A DNA stretch of 64,000 bases from Pachyseris speciosa (taxonomy: Eukaryota; Cnidaria; Anthozoa; Scleractinia; Pachyseridae): positions 122,501 through 186,500 of the forward strand of contig JAEMWC010000214.1 of the NCBI GenBank assembly GCA_016490735.1, written 5' to 3'. The stretch's first letter is position 1; every line of letters starts with the position of its first letter. This document shows, in pieces, positions 23,831-34,169 of this stretch. A program made the position numbers and the translations under genes. The notes under the pieces are model-generated. The model ran no database searches. It was not told where the DNA came from and saw only the letters and a program-made list of their open reading frames with translations.

Positions 23831-23920
23831 GTTTCAGATGGCATCATTGCTCCTGGTTATGACCCAGATGCATTAGAAGTATTGAAAAAGAAAAAAGGAG
23901 GAAAATACTGTGTTCTGAAG
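23831..23920 (+). CDS. ATIC: ATIC exon
   Basis: A 90-bp phase-0 exon, acceptor AG at 23829-23830 inside the ATTG microsatellite, donor GTATGA. It encodes [20 protein letters not shown] and ends GGKYCVLK, the conserved segment that follows ISRE in ATIC/PurH. Frame and length agree with the preceding exon (14211-14465) and with the next (27502-27630). Confidence 0.95.
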
Positions 23921-24705
23921 GTATGAAGGAAATTCATATTATGCAAAGCATTGTTAATATTTTTTGCATCAGAGTTAGTAAGTAAAGCCTTTCAAGCAGG
24001 TAACATGTAACAGTAAATAAAGTTACTGACAAATTAAAATTAAAGGCCCTCATTTACAGTTATATAATAATAATAAATATCGTTTATTCCACTCTTGCAG
24101 ATAACTGAATTAACAGCGGTTGTAATTAACAATAATGCTACATTAAAGCTATGTATTAATTATATCATAACGGATACTTAAGTGACGAATATTTTAAAGT
24201 AAAAAAGTTCTCTGATTTCTTAGTTCTCATGAACTTATACTTATTGAATGGTTGAGAAGAACTAGGTCTAAGATTATAAGGATTAGTTCTTTGTACAACA
24301 GTGGACAACTAGCACGATAATGGGTGGTCACGGGTGTCAGTCATACTGGTAGCTATTACAATACAGCATGTGCCATTCAATAATTCGATCAGCTGTAGGA
24401 ATCATCTGGCCCCATTGATGGATGGATCAGTTTGGATTGGTCCTGTAACACATGCTAAATGTCAGGCAAATGCTGGTGATGCAGAGCATCACTGTGAAGG
24501 CAATGTCTGTCATCAGCAGTCTGCATTCCTTCTTCTCCTCCCACTGCTGGGTTAATGTTGCCTGCCTGCATGTCACGCTGAACAGCATTATGACAAAGAG
24601 GCTGTCCACCAAATGGGTCTGATGCCAGAAGCCAGTTACCCAAAATACCCCTTCGGCCAAAGCCTCCCCATATAGGCCATTACAGGGAGTACCCCCCCCC
24701 CCCCC

Positions 24706-24925
24706 CCCTGGGATTGCAACCATCTTTATTTTGGACTGCCTAAGTACTACAAAGTTAAGAAGCTGCAACTAATTCAGAAGACTGCTGCTCATTTTGTTAC
24801 TGGTGTGAAGAAGCACAACCACCTTACTCCAACGTTAACAAAACTCCACTGGCTACCGGTCTCATATCATATCATATCACATCATGTTGAAGCATCTTCT
24901 TTTTGTCTACAAAGCTCTTAATGGT
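24706..24925 (+). pseudogene. LINE RT C-terminal fragment
   Basis: After a run of C the plus strand reads DCNHLYFGLPKYYKVKKLQL then IQKTAAHFVTGVKKHNHLTP and LTKLHWLPVS, the classic post-RT motif of animal LINEs (CR1/RTE-like). After a short ATATC repeat, LLFVYKALNGL follows in a shifted frame. Truncated on both sides. Confidence 0.85.
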
Positions 24926-25117
24926 CTCTTCTCTATCGGAAATCGATAAGGACTGTATGAGGGGGACATTGGGGTCTACTAGAAACCAAAAAACCGCTCA
25001 AAGAACCATTCAAAACCTAAGTGAATTTGGATTAAAACCAAAAACCGAGTACAAAATCATCAAAACCGAAAATTTACAGACCCGAATTTCCGAAACCTTA
25101 ATCGACCTGATACATTT

Positions 25118-25816
25118 GTGTACCTTGTGGGTAATTGTGAAGAACAGCTCCCCTCCACCAACAGTTGGCCGACACTTGACCGACAGACTACCGACAGGTT
25201 ACCAACAGAACTTCAGAAGCTCTATCAGTCGTTACAAAAAGATCATGAACGAGTCGGGCAGGCGTTCCAAAACCAACAGAAAGTAAACGAGGAGATGGCG
25301 CGTGATTTGGAGGAAAAGGGGAGAGATGCTGACAAACTGGCTGATCTAGTTCGCACGAAAAGCGAGATAATAAAAACCCTAGAGAAAAGACTGGTACAGG
25401 CGAAGAAGATGATTGCAGAGCTGAAGTCAGAGGTGGAGCAACTACGCAGTGAGCGCACTGAGCCTCTACAACATGAGCAAGGAGAGCCGCAGCAGCAACA
25501 AGATGATCCACATCGGGTCAGCACCCACAGCCTTGCCAGTATCCATGAACGTTACGACCAGGTCTTGCGAGCAATGAACGACAACCGCTGCAGTATGGCC
25601 AATGCATTTCGTCTGGCGGGTTGTCCCAGGAGTACCCTCAGGGATTTCGTGGCAATAGCTGAATTGAAGAAAGTAGATGCCAGGGACCTTGACCTCGTGA
25701 TCAGTAATCATCAGGGGTCCTCAGTGAAGGAACTCAAGGCAGTTTGCCGTAAAAGATTGAGACGGTTCATCCCGGTGATGTCCAACATGCGACGAGAGGG
25801 AACGCTGTTACCCTGA
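25118..25816 (+). CDS. Coiled-coil protein of unknown function
   Basis: A 232-residue open frame; the ATG at 25118 may not be the real start because the frame enters from further upstream. Residues about 30-115 are strongly charged with heptad-like leucines (KTLEKRLVQAKKMIAELKSE), a coiled coil. A glutamine-rich linker (about 117-130) leads to a C-terminal domain (SIHERYDQVLRAMNDNRCSM...AGCPRSTLRDFVAIAELKKV) that looks helix-turn-helix-like. I believe similar C-termini occur as multi-copy proteins in cnidarians, possibly transposon-borne, but cannot name a family. A histone-type stem-loop lies 54 bases after the stop. It is on the ATIC strand, in the 23921-27501 intron. Confidence 0.55.
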   Translation: MYLVGNCEEQLPSTNSWPTLDRQTTDRLPTELQKLYQSLQKDHERVGQAFQNQQKVNEEMARDLEEKGRDADKLADLVRTKSEIIKTLEKRLVQAKKMIAELKSEVEQLRSERTEPLQHEQGEPQQQQDDPHRVSTHSLASIHERYDQVLRAMNDNRCSMANAFRLAGCPRSTLRDFVAIAELKKVDARDLDLVISNHQGSSVKELKAVCRKRLRRFIPVMSNMRREGTLLP

Positions 25817-25870
25817 AGTTTGACAACCGCTTCTACAAATGAAGCCTCTTTCATTCAACTTCTAACAAAC

Positions 25871-25886
25871 GGCTCCTTTAGGAGCC
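25871..25886 (+). promoter_or_regulatory. Perfect histone-type 3' stem-loop
   Basis: GGCTCCTTTAGGAGCC followed by ACCA: a perfect 6-bp stem with a TTTA loop, starting 55 nt after the stop codon of the coiled-coil ORF, the usual spacing in replication-dependent histone mRNAs. The typical purine-rich downstream element is not obvious (GTTTGCAAAAGTC follows). It may govern 3' processing of the coiled-coil ORF or be a dispersed repeat. Confidence 0.65.
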
Positions 25887-26199
25887 ACCAAGTTTGCAAA
25901 AGTCAATGACCAATGATAATACAAAATAATAAAAATATTACGAGCGTGGAGATATTTACTCACCCGGTAGTGAGTAAATATTGAGCCTCGATATATTTAG
26001 AGGGGAACTGGGGTCTAGATAACCGTTCCAATATGGCGGACAAATTGCAATCGTGGCGATCGCACCAGTATTCTGACCACTTTCGAAGGTACTGGCACTA
26101 AATTTTGCTGGAACTTCAGCGAATACACCTTCCTAACCAATGGAGTGTATATATATCCAGTGCAGTTCGGGCGAGAAATAAGGTAAAATGATGATAATC

Positions 26200-26420
26200 T
26201 TACTGACAACTTACCAACAGATAACCAACAGATCACCGACTGTCGGTCGACTGTCGGCCACCTGTCGACCAACAGGTGTGTATAAACTTGTCGACCGACA
26301 GTCGGCCGACCGTTGGCCAACAGTCGGCCACCTGTCGACCGACAGGTGTGTATAAACTTGTTGACCGACAATCGGCCGACCGTTGGCCAACAGTCGGCCG
26401 ACAGTTGAAAACGTTTGGAT
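26200..26420. repeat. Minisatellite rich in GTCGGCC/GACCGAC
   Basis: A unit of about 74 bp (CCGACCGTTGGCCAACAGTC ... ACAGGTGTGTATAAACTTGT) occurs about two and a half times. Many short palindromes (CCTGTCGACC/CCGACAGG) let it form hairpins. Related motifs occur at 25150-25205 inside the coiled-coil reading frame. Confidence 0.75.
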
Positions 26421-26509
26421 GCCATATGGATCCCTATCCAGCCAACCTGGGCCGTCGAACGTAACCCAGGAGGCCCTAAGGCTAACAACTCTGTAGCTAG
26501 TATAATATA

Positions 26510-26526
26510 TAATATTATTATTATTA

Positions 26527-26572
<46 letters not shown>
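26510..26572. repeat. (ATT)n microsatellite
   Basis: A long ATT run directly before a truncated LINE 3' end. Confidence 0.85.
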
Positions 26573-26573
<1 letters not shown>

Positions 26574-26574
26574 G

Positions 26575-27110
26575 CTTAAGGCTTAATATTAGCGCTTTAA
26601 ATTATGGTCTTTCTAAGAGGAATTGTTCTGTTTCATCTGCTTGTGCTTTGTGCGATGCACCTGTCAAAGATGCCAAACATTTCTTGTTTTACCTGAGTTT
26701 TGCTGCTCTGCACGAAATACTTTTTGCCTCTGCTGCACACTTGTTGGGGGATAAATGGCTCTCTGCATCTAATAACAAAAAAATTAATTGGCTTCTAAAT
26801 GGAGTTCCTGGTATTAACTTTCAAATTAATGTAAACTTGTTTATGCAGTTCAGTCTTTTATCTCCCAATCAAATCGTTTCTCGTAATTGAATCTATTTAC
26901 TTATTTATTTACTTATTTATTTAATTATTTATTTTATTGTTTTAGTTTCTGTTTTTGTTGTTGTTGTCGTTGTGTCCTAGCTTTGACCATGATGTTTCAT
27001 AATAATAATAATGTAAACCACAATCATAAGCTCTCTTGATGAGCACTATGTGCTCTTAGAGCAAATGCCGAATAAAAACTTGTCTAAATAAAATATTATT
27101 ATTATGTACC
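26575..27110 (+). pseudogene. LINE 3' end: C-terminal ORF fragment and 3' UTR
   Basis: The frame from about 26588 reads ISALNYGLSKRNCSVSSACA, LCDAPVKDAKHFLFY and INWLLNGVPGINFQINVN, the C-terminal zinc-knuckle region (C-x2-C...H) common in animal LINEs, with a stop at 26888. The tail contains CTCTTGATGAGCACTATGTG, AATAAA-like signals and a closing TAAATAAAATATTATTATTA. 5'-truncated. Confidence 0.75.
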
Positions 27111-27501
27111 GGGGTATGTTCACATTCAGCACACGTTCCTTGTGCCACCCTCAAGGCTTAACAGAGGGTGACATTTAGTTACTGCTTAGCTATATATTGG
27201 TGCTAATGCAGGTCTTAACCCACTTTCTGTCTCCTATCTGTTCTCAGCTGTTAAATGTTAAAATGTATCATTTGATTTAAAGCTGAAAATTAGTGATGCA
27301 ATGAAATAACTTTTCAGAGATACGCATTTACATGAAACTGACAAGTTATTCAACCTCAATATAAAAATGTCTTCATATCAAATTCAGACTTTTATAGATG
27401 AATTTCTGTTAAAATTAATGTCAGTAAGTGAATACCTCTCAAACCATGTTATACTTTTTAAGCAGCAAGGTTGTCTAAATAATGTAAACCTCATTCTTTA
27501 G

Positions 27502-27630
27502 ATGGATCCAGGATATGAACCCCTTGAGACAGAGAGCAGAACCATTTTTGGACTGAAACTTGAGCAACTAAGAAACAATGCGAGGATTGACGAGAGTGTC
27601 TTTACTAATGTAGTGAGCAGAAGAAAAGAT
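27502..27630 (+). CDS. ATIC: ATIC exon
   Basis: A 129-bp phase-0 exon between acceptor TTCTTTAG and donor GTAAGT. It encodes MDPGYEPLETESRTIFGLKL and ends ESVFTNVVSRRKD, corresponding to the stretch before the LP(E/K)SALRDLIVA block. The following intron runs 16,965 bp to 44595 and holds a zinc-finger/transposase-like pseudogene, Polinton element B and a Penelope fragment. Confidence 0.95.
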
Positions 27631-28136
27631 GTAAGTAGTAAGTAGCAGTGTTGTTCAAAGTGTGATTGTATAGCTAAATATGGGACAACTTATCTTGAGG
27701 ACGTTTGCGCTAATTGTCTATGCCCAACTAAACTGCACAGGTAATGCGACACGATTGACTTGTCCCCAAGTCAACAAACATGGCGTCGTGAACTTCACAC
27801 CAAATGTACTCATTTAGATCGTCGGTGGCCCTACCTTTTTAGCTCGTCGAGAGCTATCGGGATGGTTGGGGAATCAGCATGTCAGGCGTAAACAATGGAA
27901 AATTTGTAAACGATTTCCAATCGTCTCAAGTTCGGCAGGCGCTTTCATGCATTCGTTAAATGGTCGTTAAGAATGCTCTTATTCGTCAAGCACATTCAAG
28001 GGACAAACAAACTAAAATTATTCTGTCCTGTTTCCATTGATACTTCAAAGTAAAATAGTATGTATGCACTGGCATTCAATTGTACAGTACAGTTGCATTT
28101 ATGAAGAAATGTACCTTTGTTTATAGTTATTGTTAA

Positions 28137-28210
28137 TACCATAATGCGCACCCGTGTATAATGTGCACCCTATTTTTCAAGGCAATTTTCCAAAAATAAA
28201 ATAGCAGTAT
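28137..28210. repeat. MITE end with TATAATGCGCAC-type repeats
   Basis: TACCATAATGCGCACCCGTG followed by TATAATGTGCACCC. A matching inverted end of the same family (GTGCGCATTATACATGGGTA) is at 42266-42345; whether they belong to one element is unknown. Confidence 0.5.
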
Positions 28211-28639
28211 ACCTATCTGTTAAATAACCACCATTTTGTCAGAGAAAATTCTCACCCGATCGAACGGCTGGAGTTATCCAGCCGGTTCGGGTTTAGTCAT
28301 TGGTTTAAAAAAAAACTCCCGTCTGTTTTAGTTAAAAAGTGTATTTCTCTGATATTCAAAAAGCTTCCGGTCACTATTAGGTTGTTCTGACTTTGGTTAA
28401 GCTTGTGTTTCGTGTACCAGGATCAGTAATTACTCGGGATACTGTAAGTATACCGAGTTATAAAATGTGTCAAATTTCAGCCTCTTTTTTTCCTGTGCAG
28501 CAAAATGCACAATACAATTACGTTCCGGTGTTTGGATTGGCTAATGCACAATAGCAGGCACGTGGCGGTGTGTTCATTGGTTAAAGCAAACCACATAGTC
28601 CAAAGGTCGAAAGGCTAACATCACACGACGGTTGTTTTG

Positions 28640-29095
28640 AAGTTATGTAAATTCATTGTTTTTGAGTTGTGAAGCTCAATATTTTAATGCAGCACAGTCT
28701 GTCCCCGTGAAAAGGTTTGCCAAGTGTTAAGAAAAAGTTGGAAGCCTCGCACGTGTAGTGCTTATTGGATAATCAATATCACAAGTCGAATTCAAATGCT
28801 GTGACAGAAAAATTACAGATTTGCACAAAGTTGTTTTTGTAATGTGATACCTTCCAACACTCAAGGTTAAATAATCCACTTCGACCCCTGGAACAAATTT
28901 TCCTGCACATATCTTTGTAAAGTTGTGAAGCTAGATTTTAATACAGTACAGACTGTCCGCGTGAAAAGGTTTGCCGAATTTAAGACAAGATTGGAAGCCT
29001 CGCACGTGCTGTGAGTATCGACTCGAATTAGAACGTTGTGATAGTTCTATATTTAGAAAATCGCAAATTTGTTTTGATGTAATTTGATCCGGATT
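28640..29095. repeat. Diverged tandem duplication, unit about 255 bp
   Basis: The segment around 28670-28850 recurs at 28920-29095: CGTGAAAAGGTTTGCC, TTGGAAGCCTCGCACGTG and the TTGTGAAGCT...ATTTTAATGCAG lead-in appear in both. No coding function seen. Confidence 0.7.
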
Positions 29096-29835
29096 ATACC
29101 ACAACTCAGTCACTTTGACAGTTCTATATTTAGAGACAAGTTTGCAAATTTTTGGTTTTCACGTGACCTCAGAAAAAAAAACTAAAATTAAACATTTAGA
29201 TTTTTACCTTCATCAGGTAAATAACATTTTAAGCCAAGTAACACACTTTGTTTTGAAAATAGAGCAGTTTGAATTTCGAGTTCTTTTTACAATGTGTGAC
29301 ATCTGGATTGCTTCTGAGAAATATGTCACATACACGAAAACAATTCGCCTTGTGTTTTCGAGTTTTTAATGTCCAATATGTTAAGAGAAGTGTCTATGCG
29401 AATGTTTTCAAGCTTCACAGAGAGAAAAAATGTTTTGAGAGAGCCAAAGTAAACTCCAGATGTTGCCACTTAATTTAGAAGTAAAGAACAACAGCTGACA
29501 ATGAATATGGATGGCAGCTCTCAAAACAGTTTAACGAGCTTTGCTCGTACATGAACAAAAAGGCCTTATGTGAACCCAAACACAAACCACTAGCCGGATA
29601 GTTTCGAGAATCAGAAAGCGTGCATCCGCCTTCTGCAGCACAAAAGTATCCCGAGTTAACGCTCATAGAGCGTCTTGTTTGTTCATTACAAAAGGCAATC
29701 AAAAATTGTTTTATCTGATAAGAATAGCGTATTCCCGAGCATTGAGACGGCACGAGGGAATGATTTAGACACCCATTCAAGGAATTCTCATATGCTCAAA
29801 GACTCTTAATGGTTGCTGTGTAAAAATATTTGTTT

Positions 29836-32023
29836 TCATTCGCTGACACTTTTATGTTTGTTATGTTTGTTGCTTTCATAGTACTGGCAAAGGTTATAAA
29901 CGTCAAAAACTATTGGGTGTCTTAGACCCAGATCTTCAATCACTTCCTCGACAGAGTGGTAATGCTCCTCGTCATCTTCGTTATCTTCTTCGATTGTTAC
30001 AGTGCCGTGACTTCCCTGCCTTCCTGCAGATGCCAAACGAGAAAAAAATGTTGGACTTGGGTTTTTGTGAGCCACTCATCCCTGTCAAAGAACTTTTGGT
30101 TGTCAAGAGTTCTTGCACTGCGCATGTCCTTTGTTACCTGCTCTGCAGTGACCTTCTGTCCAGTGGTCAAACTTCTTTGTTAAATAATTTTTCACCTTTT
30201 CAGAGAACTGTGATGATCCACTTCTGGTCATGGGTAGAACCCATCCCATTCTTGTTTCGAAAAGAGAAGCCTCTTTTTTTGAACATGTAGAGTTCTTTGA
30301 GGATTGCTTTTGTTGACCTTGTTCGATTTGCATTGTAGCAAACATACCAACCCAGTCTCGTCTAATTTTGTCATAAACATCACGTTGCTGATCCGGTTCT
30401 TTGTTAATCACATGTTTTCCTATATCAAGATGAAGTTCAAAGTCAGCGAAGCTCGCAAACATTTTAATGCAGCCAGGCTCAGGACAAACAAATACACCTG
30501 CGCTTTCCGTCATGGTTTTCTTCTCTGGTTTGAGGACTCAGGATTGGCCAATGGGGAAAAATGGCTACTTGGTCATCATTGACGATGAACTTTGCAGTTG
30601 TATAATAAAGGACTTATAGGGTACACATTTACCGCTACCAATGCCGAAACAACGCCAGATACGAATGCCTTCATTTCCAGAAAGTTCTTAAAGCAGCTTT
30701 CAATGGGCACAAAATGTGATCACAAACGTCCTTGCCGTGTTGTGGCTTGGAATGATGGAAACGTTTTACCATGATGCCCGTGCGTTCACAGATGCTAGGT
30801 AGAGCTGCGATTAGAGAGTTGTGGTAACAACCTGCCTCATCTGAATGCAAATACACTTGGGAAATTGAAGGATTAGTAGACTTTAACTTGACAAGCAGAT
30901 CTTCTAGAATGGAGGTGAATGAATACCAATCTTGTTTACAGGAATCAAAGAGATAAGCATACGACTGGACCTCCACACCTTTTGCTTTTATCGTCGTTAA
31001 AGACGAAACGAATTATGTGCTAGCTTAATCCACGCTTTGCAAACCACTCTGATTGTTTCTCTCTATACTTGATTTGTTGAAATTTCATTGCTCAGTCCAT
31101 TACAATGATGGCCTCGGAGGTGCCTAAGTTCTGTAAGAGGTCTTCCTTGGCCTTGGTTTGATTGCACGACCTTAGAATGTGTGCCTTCCAGTCAAGAATG
31201 CTTTGTTTTGCCCTAGCAAAGTCGTGCAGCATGTCTTCAGGGGCGCCTAACAAGTCAAATCAACCAAGAGCTATAGAAAGGCATTTTTAAGTGCCTTATG
31301 GTGTTTGAAGCCTGTTTTAAAGTGATGTTTTCATAAGCTAGAAGAAGTTCATCTGTTCGGATTCTCTAGCTGAAATTTTAATTGCCCGAAAATGTATGGA
31401 AACAAAGTCTTCCTTTGAGAAAATGCAAGCTGAAATGAGCTTTCCACGAACTTTCTAGGGAACTATTTTCTTTCTGAAAATGCTAGTTAACGTTTTTGAC
31501 CGCAAAAAACAGTAATTACGACCTTTCTGAAAACTTCAGACCAACCTAATTTGCCAGTTTTGGTTTTTAAGTATACCTTAACTTGTACATTTCATCAGCA
31601 GCATGGGTCGTTGTATTTGTCTCTTCAGTAGCAAACAGTGTGCATTTCACATCTTCTTTATGTCTTTTCTGACAGGGTGAACATACAGCTAATAAAAAGA
31701 AAACCAATTCACAATAAGATAGACAGCTGTAAAAAGCAAGAAAGATAATTAAATTTGAAACAGTATAAGGTCGGATTCTTACGTAAGCCTACAGGAACAG
31801 ATGTTCCAAACAGCTGATACACTTCCCGTGCTATAGCAGTGTTGATTACATCTCGACTTTTCACCTTGGTTGGCAATCCTTTGTGGCCCGGATACTGACA
31901 CAACTTAGAAGGCTTCCAGTACTTCCCTAGACCAAAGTGATGGCAAGCACAAACGCGTAATGTTTTAACTTCCTCTAATGACAGGCAGTCAAGGCCAGCC
32001 CTTGGAAGAATCACCTGGCCCAC
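29836..32023 (-). pseudogene. Decayed zinc-finger, transposase-like gene
   Basis: Minus-strand blocks in order from 32023: a C/H-rich N-terminal part (CACHHFGLGKYWKPSKLCQY), a possible intron near 31700, CSPCQKRHKEDVKC, then near 31110 an aspartate-containing strand (IIVMD), a block with YLHSDEAGCYHNSLIAALP, a C2H2-like finger (VCPEPGCIKMFASFADFELHLDIGKH split over 30440-30500) and an acidic tail with HYHSVEEVIEDLGLRHPIVF. The two Asp-bearing strands suggest an RNase H-like DDE fold, but I cannot assign a superfamily. Several frameshifts and stops. I believe it is a multi-copy cnidarian family. Confidence 0.5.
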
Positions 32024-32128
32024 AAATCAACATGCAGAAAATATCCTCAGGCATGGACGGGTGTCCCTGCATCCAATTTGTTCCCACCGAGCTGGGTTCA
32101 TAGTTCGGAATTTTCATTATGCGTATAC

Positions 32129-32891
32129 ATGTCTTTGAAGAAAAGGCAGGAGAGGGCCGTAGCTGAAGCTGCGGTGGAAAAACAAGAAGACGAGATCAGG
32201 CAAGCTTTCAGAAAGAACAAACTTACAAAGGCGCTGGGGGCTCTCGAAGCAGAGCAGCTGTTCAAACCGATCACCAAACGGTTGGAACCCCCGGCTGAAC
32301 AACCACCGAAAAAAGACGAGCCGGACTACGCGATGGATGAGTTGGACCAAATCAACCCTTTTGACTGGCAGGAGGGGTTTCGGCCAGAGGCGCGCACACC
32401 TCCTCCATCGCCTGTCGTCGAGGACGCCAAGGAAGAACTCCCCCCGCCGCTGCCACCAATTGAGGAAGAGGCACTGCGGCAACAATTAGGAGAAACCAGC
32501 ACCAACAGAGTTCCTCGAGACATACAGCGAGTCCAACAATTTGCGGTCACTCAGCAGCATGGTAACAAAAGTGGAGAAAAGTGGGCAAGACATGGTGAAA
32601 AGTGGGAAATACAAAGGTTGGTCCTTTGAGGCCATCAAAGGGCGCAGAGACAAAATTCTCGCCGCAAGAGGAGACTTGCCCCTCCCACCACCTCCACTGT
32701 CAGCGAGCGCGCTCCAGCAGGGGGAAAAGAGTTTGAAGAAAACCCCTCCCACCACCCCGGGGAAAAAACAAATGACCTCGTTGGAAGAAGCTGTTGTAAG
32801 CCGGAGGCCTGCAATTGAAGGAGATAACGACAACAACAATAGTGGATGGAGGGGAGCGGGATGGGTGTTTCCACGGAAGAAGAGGAAATGA
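32129..32891 (+). pseudogene. Element B leader protein, proline-rich with coiled N-terminus
   Basis: ATG at 32129 (after GTATAC) opens MSLKKRQERAVAEAAVEKQ, a charged helix, then LFKPITKRLEPP and a proline/acid-rich middle (PPPSPVVEDAKEELPPPLPP). A frameshift near 32570 passes to a second frame with KSGKYKGWSFEAIKGRRDKI and a basic end (VFPRKKRK). Its place before the small helical protein and the penton matches the 61320-61848 gene of element C, with similar N-terminal helix pattern. Function unknown; a structural or scaffolding role is an inference from position. Confidence 0.55.
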
Positions 32892-33064
32892 TCAATGATC
32901 TGTATGTGAAGCTTGGCTCTTTGCAGGCGGGAAACATCTCAGCCAAGCTGCGAAAAGACATTGTGCAGTTGGTTGGAAAACTCATCAAGCGTAGCTTGTT
33001 GACCCCAGCACAAGGGAAAAAATTCTTCTTGATTATACAGAATGAGTTTGCACTTGCTGCTTGA
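32861..33064 (+). CDS. Small helical protein of element B
   Basis: About 67 residues, MGVSTEEEEMINDLYVKLGS then two helices (LRKDIVQLVGKLIKRSLLTP, GKKFFLIIQNEF). It overlaps the preceding ORF end and the following penton-like ORF by 23 nt. Same size class, position and helix pattern as 61038-61295 in element C (NDIGDLLSRLQLLGG). Function unknown. Confidence 0.55.
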   Translation: MGVSTEEEEMINDLYVKLGSLQAGNISAKLRKDIVQLVGKLIKRSLLTPAQGKKFFLIIQNEFALAA

Positions 33065-33817
33065 CTCCAGTCTTGCGCAGAAGGCGGATCCAACCCAAGA
33101 GACTCACGAATTTCGAATCTTTTTCAACCTGCCGATCGTCCTCGACGACACAAAGAACTATGAAACCGCGCTTGACAAACTGGTCATGATGACCTACTCG
33201 TGGCACAATGTCGTGGCGAAATACAACAACAACCAACTTAAATGGTGCAAAAGGGGCGATTCCCAGTGGAAAACTTTGACCATCCCCGACGGGATGTACG
33301 GCTACGCCAACCTCACCCCTTACATTCAAGAACACATTGGGTATCTGGACAAGGATGCCGCAGAAAAGGAATACATTTTCAACATGTACTTCAATTTGAT
33401 GATTTACCGATTGGTGATTGGAATCACAAAGGGAGACTGGGAGATCGACTTGTTTGTTGGTGAGTTTGGGGACCTGCTCAGTTTCGACAAAAAGATCTTG
33501 CAAAATTCAACGAGTTTCGTGGGGACAGAATTCCAAATATAACAAGAGGTGTGGATTGGGTTTTCATTCATTGCGACATGGTCACGAGAAAGGTGCAGGA
33601 TATACCAACAGATGTTTTGTACACCGTTCCCACTGTGGGGTTGCCTGTGAGCTACCCTTTCAAAGAAGAACCCCACCGCCTGACATTCCACTCTGTGAAC
33701 AAGACGTTGATTGACTCGGTCAGAATATGGATCACAGATGGGAGAAACAACATTCTGGACCTCAACGGCACTGATGTGGCTTTGAATGTTATACTCCGGG
33801 AGGTTCCCGGGATGTAA
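33042..33817 (+). pseudogene. Penton-like minor capsid protein, element B
   Basis: The first ORF (33042-33542) carries MMTYSWHNV, NNQLKW, TIPDGMYGYANLTPYIQEHI and LLSFDKK; the second (33543-33817, other frame) carries DWVFIHCDMV, PHRLTFHSVN and DSVRIWITDGRN. Both align block by block with the element C protein at 59085-61031. One frameshift near 33533 separates them. I call it penton-like because it is the second conserved capsid-type gene next to MCP in Polintons; the sequence alone does not prove the fold. Confidence 0.6.
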
Positions 33818-33835
33818 AAATTCATCAAAGTATAA

Positions 33836-34036
33836 ATGAACAACCCAAGCGAGTGGATGAAAATTTTCGACCCACAAGCTGGTCGGTATCGCTTCATGCA
33901 CAAAGGGTCTGGCATGATTTGGGACTCACTCCCCAACCTCGGCACAAGTTGGGAGAAACCGGCTCCTCCCCTGGTTCTGAAAAGTTCTTCGCAGCGGGAA
34001 GAAAAACCCAAAACAGAGGAAAGGAGGGCGAAATAA
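33836..34036 (+). CDS. Small unknown protein of element B
   Basis: 66 residues, MNNPSEWMKIFDPQAGRYRF then a basic tail (KPKTEERRAK). It lies between penton-like and MCP genes, where element C has another small basic protein. Start follows AAGTATAA. Function unknown. Confidence 0.4.
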   Translation: MNNPSEWMKIFDPQAGRYRFMHKGSGMIWDSLPNLGTSWEKPAPPLVLKSSSQREEKPKTEERRAK

Positions 34037-34169
34037 ATCCGTCAACTGTTGGGGAGGGAAAGGGCGCAGCCGAGGGGAGAAGTCATGTGGAAAGTCACCC
34101 AAATTTTGGCAAATCGGCTTTAAATTTGTTTCATTGTATAATGGCCTGGTTCTGCTTGCCGCAGTAACT

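Noticed and set aside
24427..24768. 113-codon minus-strand frame with glycine run
   Set aside because: Crosses a poly-C/G tract and overlaps LINE coding sequence on the other strand.
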